From an uncultured Treponema sp. (GTDB taxonomy: Bacteria > Spirochaetota > Spirochaetia > Treponematales > Treponemataceae), in the NCBI GenBank assembly GCA_937902125.1, contig CALDIB010000045.1, forward strand, positions 1-6,269: DNA of 6,269 nt. The letters run 5' to 3'. Each line of letters starts with the position of its first letter. Position 1 is the stretch's first letter. Shown in pieces: positions 1 through 4,648 of this stretch. The notes beneath the pieces are model-generated. The model saw nothing but the letters and a program-made list of their open reading frames with translations, did not search any database and was not told where the DNA came from. The position numbers were made by a program, and so were the translations under genes.

Positions 1-22
1 CGAAAGCGGGCAGTTGAATATG

Positions 23-43
23 CGAGTTTCTGAAAGAAACTCG
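23..43 (-). repeat. Hairpin downstream of the rluB-like gene
   Basis: A perfect 8-bp inverted repeat (CGAGTTTC at 23-30, GAAACTCG at 36-43) with a 5-base loop. On the minus strand it follows the 47-83 hairpin after the pseudouridine synthase gene. There is no T-run after it, so a role in termination or 3'-end protection is only inferred from its position. Confidence 0.5.
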
Positions 44-46
44 TCA

Positions 47-83
47 AGTTGAAAGTCCGGCGGCAATCGACGGTCTTTCAACT
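47..83 (-). terminator. Possible terminator hairpin at the end of the minus-strand gene run
   Basis: The arms AGTTGAAAG (47-55) and CTTTCAACT (75-83) pair perfectly over 9 bp. The stem continues after one T-T mismatch with CCG/CGG (57-59 and 71-73), leaving an 11-base loop at 60-70. On the minus strand it begins 12 bases after the rluB stop codon, where a terminator would be expected. It lacks a following U-tract, so it may be a weak or Rho-assisted terminator, or an mRNA-stabilising hairpin. Confidence 0.4.
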
Positions 84-95
84 CATCCTCTAAAA

Positions 96-845
96 TTACA
101 GCTCCCGCGCCGCGCTCGCCAAGCCAAGCAATTCCTGAACCTCAAAAGGCTCAAGGTCGCGAAATTCCCCCGGGGCCATTTCGTTTATGTTTATGTTTCC
201 TATGCGGACGCGGCAAAGGCGCTTGATGGCGGCCTCCCGGGACTCAAAGACCCGCCTTATTTCCCGGTTTTTTCCTTCCGCCAAAACCACGGCCATTCTG
301 TGGGAATTAAGTTCCCTGGCGCTTTTGGCCTTGTAAAAGACGCCGTCAACCCTAACGCCTTTGGCAAAGTCTTCGGCCAAGCCTCTGGGAAGAGGGAGGC
401 TTGTGTCAACCACATACTCTTTTTCGATTTCGGCGCTGGGATGGGAAAGAATTTTCGCGAAGTCGCCGTCGTTGGTAAATATGATAAGGCCGCAGCTGAA
501 CATGTCAAGGCGGCCAACGTTGTAAAGGCGCTCAGAATAATTTTCTTTTAGAAGGTCGGCGGCCACAGGGCGGCCTTTTTCGTCGGACATGGAGCAAACA
601 TAGCCCACGGGCTTGTTGAGCAAAACGTAGCGCTTGCTTTTTTCGGCAAAGACTTCCTTTCCGTCAACAAAAACCTTGTCCCCCGGCCCCACTTTTGTTC
701 CAAGCTCGGCCACCACATTTCCGTTTACGGAAACCCGGCCGTCCAAAATGATTTTTTCGCTGGCGCGGCGGCTGGCCACTCCCGCGTGGGCAAGAAAGGC
801 CTGAAGCCGCTCTTGGCCGTCCTTTTTTGCAAAACTATCTTGCAA
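96..845 (-). CDS. rluB: RsuA/RluB-family rRNA pseudouridine synthase
   Basis: A 249-residue enzyme that isomerises a uridine of ribosomal RNA to pseudouridine. The most likely target is position 2605 (E. coli numbering) of 23S rRNA, if it is RluB. Residues ~12-60 form an S4 RNA-binding domain (RLQAFLAHAGVASRRASE). The catalytic signature GRLDMFSCGL is at 111-120 with the catalytic aspartate at D114. EGKNREIRRVFE (190-201) matches the family's C-terminal motif. The length is normal. The start is TTG at 845, supported by a good ribosome binding site (GAGAGG, 7 bases upstream) and by absence of a later ATG before the S4 domain. The first codons overlap the end of scpB by 11 bases, so the two are probably translationally coupled; scpB-rluB is a common bacterial pair. 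RsuA (16S) or RluE/RluF specificity cannot be excluded from sequence alone. Confidence 0.88.
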   Translation of the reverse strand: MQDSFAKKDGQERLQAFLAHAGVASRRASEKIILDGRVSVNGNVVAELGTKVGPGDKVFVDGKEVFAEKSKRYVLLNKPVGYVCSMSDEKGRPVAADLLKENYSERLYNVGRLDMFSCGLIIFTNDGDFAKILSHPSAEIEKEYVVDTSLPLPRGLAEDFAKGVRVDGVFYKAKSARELNSHRMAVVLAEGKNREIRRVFESREAAIKRLCRVRIGNININEMAPGEFRDLEPFEVQELLGLASAAREL

Positions 846-1380
846 GCTCGAACCTCTCTTCCTCTTCTTGATCCAACTTTGGCAAATCCGCGATGGAATT
901 TAGGCGGAAGAATTTCAGGAAATCCTTTGTGGTGCCGTACTGGGTGGGCTTTCCGGGAACGTCCTTTTTTCCCACTTCCTTAATCAAATTGCGCTCCACC
1001 AAAAGGCGAATCATGTTGTCGGCGCTGACCCCGCGAATGCCTTCGATTTCGGCCCTTGTGATTGGCTGGGAATAGGCGATTATGCTGAGGGTTTCCATAG
1101 CGCTGCGGGAAAGGCGGCCTTCGCTTTTTGAGCCGTAGCGCTCTTTGACCGCGTCCCAAATCTTTTTCTTGGGAGTGAGCGCCCAGCCGCCGGCAATCAT
1201 CTGCAATTCAAGGCCGGAATTTTCCGCCGAATACTTTTCCTTTAAAATGCCAACGCACTTTTTGACCACGTCTTCCGAAAGGCCTGAGACCACCGCGATG
1301 GTCTTCTCGGCCAAAGGTTCGCTTTCCAAAAATAAAATGGCTTCAACCAAAGCCGCTTCGTTGTCAAGATTCATTTCCAT
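835..1380 (-). CDS. scpB: Segregation and condensation protein B
   Basis: ScpB is a dimeric winged-helix protein that joins ScpA (kleisin) and SMC in the bacterial condensin complex, which compacts and segregates the chromosome. The N-terminal winged helix covers about residues 5-80 (AALVEAILFLESEPL). The second covers ~95-165 and carries the hallmark stretches SIIAYSQPITRAEIEGIRGV and KDVPGKPTQYGTT, ending with DLPKL. Residue numbers here count from an in-frame TTG at 1386; the reading frame could start there, but ATG at 1380 (MEMNLDNEAAL) or ATG at 1374 is more natural. No start has a clear ribosome binding site. The 181-residue length is typical. It follows the YolD-like gene with a gap of about 34 bases and overlaps rluB. 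Its usual upstream partner scpA is not in the window; the dinB-yolD pair occupies that place. Confidence 0.9.
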   Translation of the reverse strand: MEMNLDNEAALVEAILFLESEPLAEKTIAVVSGLSEDVVKKCVGILKEKYSAENSGLELQMIAGGWALTPKKKIWDAVKERYGSKSEGRLSRSAMETLSIIAYSQPITRAEIEGIRGVSADNMIRLLVERNLIKEVGKKDVPGKPTQYGTTKDFLKFFRLNSIADLPKLDQEEEERFELAR

Positions 1381-1388
1381 AGCCAAGC

Positions 1389-1397
1389 ATTATATCA
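1389..1397 (-). promoter_or_regulatory. Possible extended -10 promoter before scpB
   Basis: On the minus strand the gap before scpB reads TGATATAAT, a perfect extended -10 element (TGn plus TATAAT at 1394-1389). No convincing -35 lies 16-18 bases upstream. Only 8 bases separate TATAAT from the ATG at 1380, so a transcript from it would start at or next to the start codon. This could give scpB-rluB an expression source independent of the polymerase promoter. Confidence 0.35.
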
Positions 1398-1414
1398 AAG
1401 TCCGCCCGCTTTTG

Positions 1415-1618
1415 CTAGTGGGCCTCGTCAAAGCGCCCGCCGGCGCATTTTTGTTCCACCCTTTCAATCTCAGCCTTTAAGGTTTCTTCAATGGCGGCGT
1501 CAAAGCCGGTGAGTGCGGCGAAGGGAAGAAATATTTTTGCCCTTTGGGAAAGGCTCATTCTTTGCCGCCCGCTTTCTTGAGGCCATTTTGTTTCGATTAT
1601 GTCGTCATAAGCGCTCAC
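1415..1618 (-). CDS. Short YolD-like protein, partner of the Y-family polymerase
   Basis: A 67-residue protein beginning with GTG at 1618. That codon overlaps the polymerase stop as GTGA and is preceded by a good ribosome binding site (GGAGG, 9 bases upstream, inside the polymerase gene). It carries the conserved N-terminal pattern that I recall from proteins encoded beside UmuC/DinB-like polymerases in Firmicutes: YDDII (residues 4-8), then RMSLSQRAKIFLPFAALTGF (about 20-39), then DAAIEET. The usual continuation with a β-rich YolD-like domain is absent: after EIERVEQK only a short charged tail follows. The biochemical role of this family is not well defined. The tight coupling argues that it binds or controls the polymerase. 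The frame is open upstream to an ATG at 1684, but that part is antiparallel-free shadow of the polymerase gene and lies before the conserved motif, so I reject it as the start. Confidence 0.75.
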   Translation of the reverse strand: MSAYDDIIETKWPQESGRQRMSLSQRAKIFLPFAALTGFDAAIEETLKAEIERVEQKCAGGRFDEAH

Positions 1619-2988
1619 GCCCTGTGCCCTCCAATTTGCAGGTTCCGCTCCTTCATGGTGGCGCCCTCCTCGTAGCTGGAGCATTTTAGAATTGCGTTCT
1701 TTCCAAATTTTTTGACGATGCCGATTCTAGCCCGCTGAAGGCTTTCTTCCCTTTCCGCTTCCTTTGAGCCGTCAAAAAGAGTCGCCTCCCTTTTTTCAAG
1801 GGGAATGACGTCAACGGCGCAAACAGAAATCTTTCTGTATAAATAATTTTTGTTTCCGATTCTTTCAAACAAAGCCATAAAGCCGTCGATTATGGCCTTG
1901 GCGGAATTTGTGTCTTGTCCCACGGCTATAGTTCCGTGAGCCGGCTTTGGAGCCAGACGGCCGTAATAGTCGCGGACAATCTCTCCGTCAAAGGAATCCA
2001 GCGAAAGGCTTTTAACGTCGTAAAAGCAGTCCAAGGCCACGCTGGAAGTCGCCAGTTTTTTTTCGTAAAGGCTCATGGCAAGGCTGTCCGCCATTTCCCG
2101 AACAACTATTTTGGCCTTTTCAAAATCATAGGGGCAATGAAGGACTTGCCCGCTTCCCAAACTTTTGGCCGCGGACTTGTAGCCCTTTATTTCTTTCATT
2201 CCCACAGGCTCATAGCCCCAAGCGTGGTCAATCAATATTTCCGCGTCAATTCCAAATTCGTCGTAAAGGAGGCGGCTGTTTTTTAGGGAAAGGCGGGCCA
2301 CGTCGCCCATCGTGCGGACAAAATATTTTTCAAGGCGGCGCGCGGTTCCGTTTCCAATCCGCCAAAAGTCGGTCAAAGGCTTGTGGTCCCACAGTTTTTT
2401 TCTGTATTCCATTTGGTCAAGCTCCGCCACCCTAACTCCGTCCTTGTCCGCGCCAACATGCTTGGCCACAATGTCCATGGCGATTTTGCAAAGGTAAAGG
2501 TTTGGCCCGATTCCGGCGGTGGCGGTGATTCCCGTTTCGGAAAGAATGTCGCGAATCACTTTTACCGCAAGCTCCCGCGCGCCAATTTTGTAAAGCTTTA
2601 GGTAGCTTGTAGCGTCTATAAAAACTTCGTCAATTGAATAAACGTGAATGTCTTCAGGAGCGAAATGCCTTAGATAAACGGCGTAAATCCGCGCGGAATA
2701 TTTTATGTAAAGGGCCATTCTTGGAACTGCGGCGATGTATTCCAAATCTTCGCCCCTTTGCCTCTTGACCTCCCTAACCTTCCGCTCAACCTCAAAAAGG
2801 CGGCAACGGCCTGAAAGTCCGTAGGCTTTTAGCGCCGGGCTTACGGCAAGGCAAATGGTTTTGTCAGTTCGGCTTTTGTCCGCCACCACAAGTTTTGCCG
2901 TAAGGGGATCCAAGCCCCGCTCCCGGCATTCCACAGAGGCGTAAAAAGACTTTAGGTCAATGGCTATGTAAGTTCTCTCTGATTCCAT
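1615..2988 (-). CDS. Y-family translesion DNA polymerase (DinB/UmuC-like)
   Basis: A 457-residue error-prone polymerase expected to copy past damaged template bases. The palm begins with IDLKSFYASVE (D11 is the first metal ligand). The second catalytic motif YSIDEVFIDAT gives D120 and E121. The thumb's helix-hairpin-helix lies around 200-235 (DFWRIGNGTARRLEKYFVRTMGDVA). The little-finger domain follows from about 290 (SLGSGQVLHCPYDFEKAK). The C-terminus ends with EEGATMKERNLQIGGHRA, a tail typical of the clostridial UmuC/UvrX-like branch and not of classical DinB (~350 residues). All key catalytic residues are present. The start is ATG 2988, with no ribosome binding site: the -10 box of a strong promoter lies only 12 bases away. 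It heads the gene run and overlaps the YolD-like gene by 4 bases. No obvious LexA operator is seen. Assignment to the family is firm; a precise name such as dinB or umuC is not. Confidence 0.9.
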   Translation of the reverse strand: MESERTYIAIDLKSFYASVECRERGLDPLTAKLVVADKSRTDKTICLAVSPALKAYGLSGRCRLFEVERKVREVKRQRGEDLEYIAAVPRMALYIKYSARIYAVYLRHFAPEDIHVYSIDEVFIDATSYLKLYKIGARELAVKVIRDILSETGITATAGIGPNLYLCKIAMDIVAKHVGADKDGVRVAELDQMEYRKKLWDHKPLTDFWRIGNGTARRLEKYFVRTMGDVARLSLKNSRLLYDEFGIDAEILIDHAWGYEPVGMKEIKGYKSAAKSLGSGQVLHCPYDFEKAKIVVREMADSLAMSLYEKKLATSSVALDCFYDVKSLSLDSFDGEIVRDYYGRLAPKPAHGTIAVGQDTNSAKAIIDGFMALFERIGNKNYLYRKISVCAVDVIPLEKREATLFDGSKEAEREESLQRARIGIVKKFGKNAILKCSSYEEGATMKERNLQIGGHRA

Positions 2989-3000
2989 ATACTTGTTTTA

Positions 3001-3028
3001 ATTATAGTTAAAATAAGAATATAGTCAA
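3001..3028 (-). promoter_or_regulatory. Strong sigma-70-type promoter for the polymerase gene run
   Basis: On the minus strand, TTGACT (3028-3023) is followed by a 16-base AT-rich spacer and a perfect TATAAT (3006-3001). Transcription would begin near 2994, leaving a leader of only about six bases before the ATG at 2988. This suggests a leaderless or nearly leaderless mRNA, which fits the missing ribosome binding site. Confidence 0.7.
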
Positions 3029-3064
3029 TGGGCCTTAAAAAAGGCGGACAAAGATTAGGGACTC

Positions 3065-3094
3065 TCTAGAAGTTCGCCAAAGCGACTTTCTAGA
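3065..3094. repeat. Inverted repeat (13-bp arms) between mntP and the polymerase gene
   Basis: The arms at 3065-3077 and 3082-3094 (TCTAGAAGTTCGC and GCGACTTTCTAGA) pair over 13 positions with one G-T wobble and one mismatch, closed by the loop CAAA. The right arm also lies inside the perfect palindrome CTTTCTAGAAAG (3086-3097). It may terminate mntP transcription, but no T-run follows on either strand. Confidence 0.5.
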
Positions 3095-3106
3095 AAGCGC
3101 CCGCGA

Positions 3107-3150
3107 GTTTTAAGCCGTTTCACAACTTAAAACATCGTTTTTTTAAGTTG
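3107..3150. repeat. Overlapping, mutually exclusive inverted repeats
   Basis: GTTTTAAG (3107-3114) is complementary to CTTAAAAC (3126-3133). The same central segment, CAACTTAAAA (3123-3132), is complementary to TTTTAAGTTG (3141-3150). The middle copy can therefore pair with either flank but not both. The region lies downstream of mntP and upstream of the polymerase promoter. Confidence 0.55.
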
Positions 3151-3176
3151 CCTGCAAAAATTGCAATTTTTACAGG
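3151..3176 (-). terminator. Palindrome over the mntP stop codon
   Basis: CCTGCAAAAATTG (3151-3163) and CAATTTTTACAGG (3164-3176) form a near-perfect 26-base palindrome with one mismatched pair. It spans the mntP stop codon (3172-3170, minus strand). Its position suggests a 3'-end hairpin for mntP, part of the hairpin cluster that continues to 3065. A true hairpin would need to open a few central bases. Confidence 0.4.
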
Positions 3177-3763
3177 TTTCGAATGAATATTTCAAGCCCA
3201 ATTCCTATAAGAATAATTCCCCCCAAAATTGAGGCTCTGTTGTTAAGCTTTGTGCCGACTTTTTTACCAATTAACAGGCCAGAAAACGAAACAATAAATG
3301 TTGTAAAAGCAATAATAATGGCGCACACAAGGGCAACCGATAAATAATATTCTGCAATCGTAAAACCGACAGAGAGTGCATCAATAGAAGTTGCAATTCC
3401 CTGCAAAATAAGAATTCCAAAGGTTAAGGTTTTTTTTTCAACTTGTTCAGAATTGTCATCTTTTTTTGAAGAAAAACCTTCTATGAGCATTTTGATTCCA
3501 ATATACAAAAGAAGAATGAGGGCAATCCATGGAATAAATTTTTCGAAGGATTTAAAGTAATCAAGAATTGTATGAACGCAAATCCAGCCAATCATTGGCA
3601 TAAGGAACTGAAAAAAAGCATAAACGCCACAAACAAGACTCATTTTTATGCGAGTCATTTTCGGTTCGGTAAGAGTGTTTACAATGGACAAAGAAAAAGT
3701 GTCCATAGCAAGTCCGACTCCAAGGAGAAAGCTGTTGATGATGAAGTTAAAATTTATTATCAC
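3170..3763 (-). CDS. mntP: MntP-type manganese efflux pump
   Basis: A 197-residue inner-membrane protein that exports Mn(II), protecting the cell from manganese overload. Six hydrophobic segments are visible, at about residues 7-27, 42-64, 76-96, 112-137, 140-165 and 176-194, in two similar halves. Each half carries a conserved acidic motif: GLAMDTFSLSI (D21) and ATSIDALSVGF (D128), which correspond to the transport aspartates of the family. A charged loop (~98-112) separates the halves. The length fits E. coli MntP (188). The start is GTG at 3763, the only usual start codon before the first motif; no proper ribosome binding site precedes it, only GGTATTTGGG. The gene is divergent from dxs and has a terminator hairpin in its leader, pointing to attenuation. 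Confidence in the family is high; manganese specificity is inferred. Confidence 0.88.
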   Translation of the reverse strand: MIINFNFIINSFLLGVGLAMDTFSLSIVNTLTEPKMTRIKMSLVCGVYAFFQFLMPMIGWICVHTILDYFKSFEKFIPWIALILLLYIGIKMLIEGFSSKKDDNSEQVEKKTLTFGILILQGIATSIDALSVGFTIAEYYLSVALVCAIIIAFTTFIVSFSGLLIGKKVGTKLNNRASILGGIILIGIGLEIFIRNL

Positions 3764-3778
3764 TAGTACCCAAATACC

Positions 3779-3809
3779 AAAAAAAAAGCCCCAGAAAAAA
3801 TCTGCGAGC
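3779..3809 (-). terminator. Intrinsic terminator in the mntP leader (possible attenuator)
   Basis: Read on the minus strand, the arms at 3809-3801 and 3795-3788 form an 8-pair stem with one bulged G and one wobble and a T5 loop. It is followed at once by nine T residues (3787-3779), a textbook intrinsic terminator. It ends 15 bases before the GTG start of mntP, and no minus-strand gene lies upstream of it. It therefore probably controls readthrough into mntP. No anti-terminator or metal-sensing aptamer could be recognised. Confidence 0.6.
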
Positions 3810-3830
3810 CCTGATGGTTAAATATAATTT

Positions 3831-3859
3831 ATTTTATCGCAAAAAAATATTTTGTGCAA
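3831..3859 (-). promoter_or_regulatory. Candidate mntP promoter
   Basis: TTGCAC (3859-3854), a 17-base spacer and TAAAAT (3836-3831) on the minus strand. The -10 matches consensus at five of six positions; the -35 is weak. Transcription would start near 3824, giving a leader of about 60 bases that carries the 3779-3809 terminator. In an AT-rich spacer such matches also arise by chance. Confidence 0.35.
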
Positions 3860-3895
3860 TATCGCGCAAAACATAAAGGTTTTAAGAGCGATGGT

Positions 3896-3925
3896 AGGAC
3901 AAAGAAGCAAAATTTGTGTTAAAAT
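3896..3925 (+). promoter_or_regulatory. Candidate dxs promoter
   Basis: AGGACA (3896-3901), an 18-base spacer and TAAAAT (3920-3925). Only six bases separate the -10 from the ATG at 3932, so the transcript would begin at the start codon. This agrees with the absence of a ribosome binding site before dxs. Confidence 0.3.
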
Positions 3926-3931
3926 AAAAAA

Positions 3932-4648
3932 ATGATAATCGATAATATAAAATCTTCAGATGATGTAAAAAAACTTTCTGAGGTACAACTTGTAGAACTT
4001 TGTGCAGAAATTCGCGAAGGACTTTTTAATCGTCTTACAAAACACGGCGGACACTTTGGTCCAAATTTTGGAATTGTTGAAGCAACGGTTGCCCTGCACT
4101 ATGTATTTGACTCTCCGCGCGATAAATTTGTTTTTGATGTTTCGCACCAATGCTATCCTCACAAAATGTTGACTGGGCGCGCCTACGGTTTTTTTGATGA
4201 AAATCGATTTGGCGAAGTTTCTGGATATTTAAATCCTAACGAAAGCGAGCATGATTTTTTTAATATTGGGCATACTTCTACTTCGGTAAGTTTGGCTTCG
4301 GGGCTTGCAAAAGCGAGGGACTTAGCTGGAGGCAAAGGAAATATAATTGCCGTAATTGGTGATGGTTCTTTGAGCGGTGGCGAAGCTTTGGAAGGTCTAG
4401 ACTTTGCAGGTGAACTTGGTTCAAATTTGATTATTGTGGTAAACGATAACGAAATGTCGATTGCAGAAAACCACGGTGGACTTTATAAAAATCTTGAAGA
4501 ACTTAGAAATTCAAATGGAGAAGCAAAGACAAATTTGTTTCGCGCGTTTGGTTTAGATTATTTTTATGAAGAAGAAGGCAACGATGTAAAAAAATTGATT
4601 CAAATTTTTTTATTGATATTTTTGTTATATTACCATTATTATCTGTAA
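3932..4648 (+). pseudogene. dxs: 1-deoxy-D-xylulose-5-phosphate synthase, 3'-truncated at a junction
   Basis: DXS condenses pyruvate and glyceraldehyde-3-phosphate to 1-deoxyxylulose-5-phosphate, the first step of the MEP isoprenoid pathway and a precursor for thiamine and pyridoxal. Only the N-terminal, thiamine-diphosphate-binding part is here. GGHFGPNFGIVEATVALHYV (39-58) and DVSHQCYPHK (69-78) match the family. The cofactor motif runs from GDGSLSGG (143-150) to NDN (171-173). After SIAENHGGLYKNL it passes directly to FRAFGLDY, without the longer insert of B. subtilis or E. coli DXS, so it is the short-form type. Homology stops at about residue 226 (4606-4609); the last ~12 residues (LLIFLLYYHYYL) are antisense of ribonuclease R. 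The transketolase pyrimidine and C-terminal domains, over half the enzyme, are missing, so the product as read would be inactive. The start ATG 3932 fits the family N-terminus. Confidence 0.85.

Noticed and set aside
1619..1684. Upstream extension of the YolD-like frame to an ATG at 1684
   Set aside because: The extra 22 residues lie entirely within the polymerase gene, look like out-of-frame translation, and precede the conserved YDDII motif. GTG 1618 has a good ribosome binding site and a stop-start overlap.
1915..2286. 123-residue plus-strand open frame opposite the polymerase gene
   Set aside because: It is antisense to a well-supported polymerase with conserved motifs, has no recognisable domain, and results from the G+C-rich codon pattern.
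2989..3030. LexA/SOS box at the polymerase promoter
   Set aside because: The promoter is AT-rich with some imperfect symmetry (TTAACTATAATTAA), but nothing matches the E. coli or Bacillus-type LexA operators that I know.
3764..3931. yybP-ykoY manganese riboswitch before mntP
   Set aside because: Expected from the gene's function, but I could not identify the conserved core sequence on the minus strand; only the terminator is clear.
4503..4610. C-terminal tail of the RNase R frame as a novel domain
   Set aside because: These ~35 residues are the exact antisense of the dxs coding sequence and arise from the junction, not from a real fusion domain.
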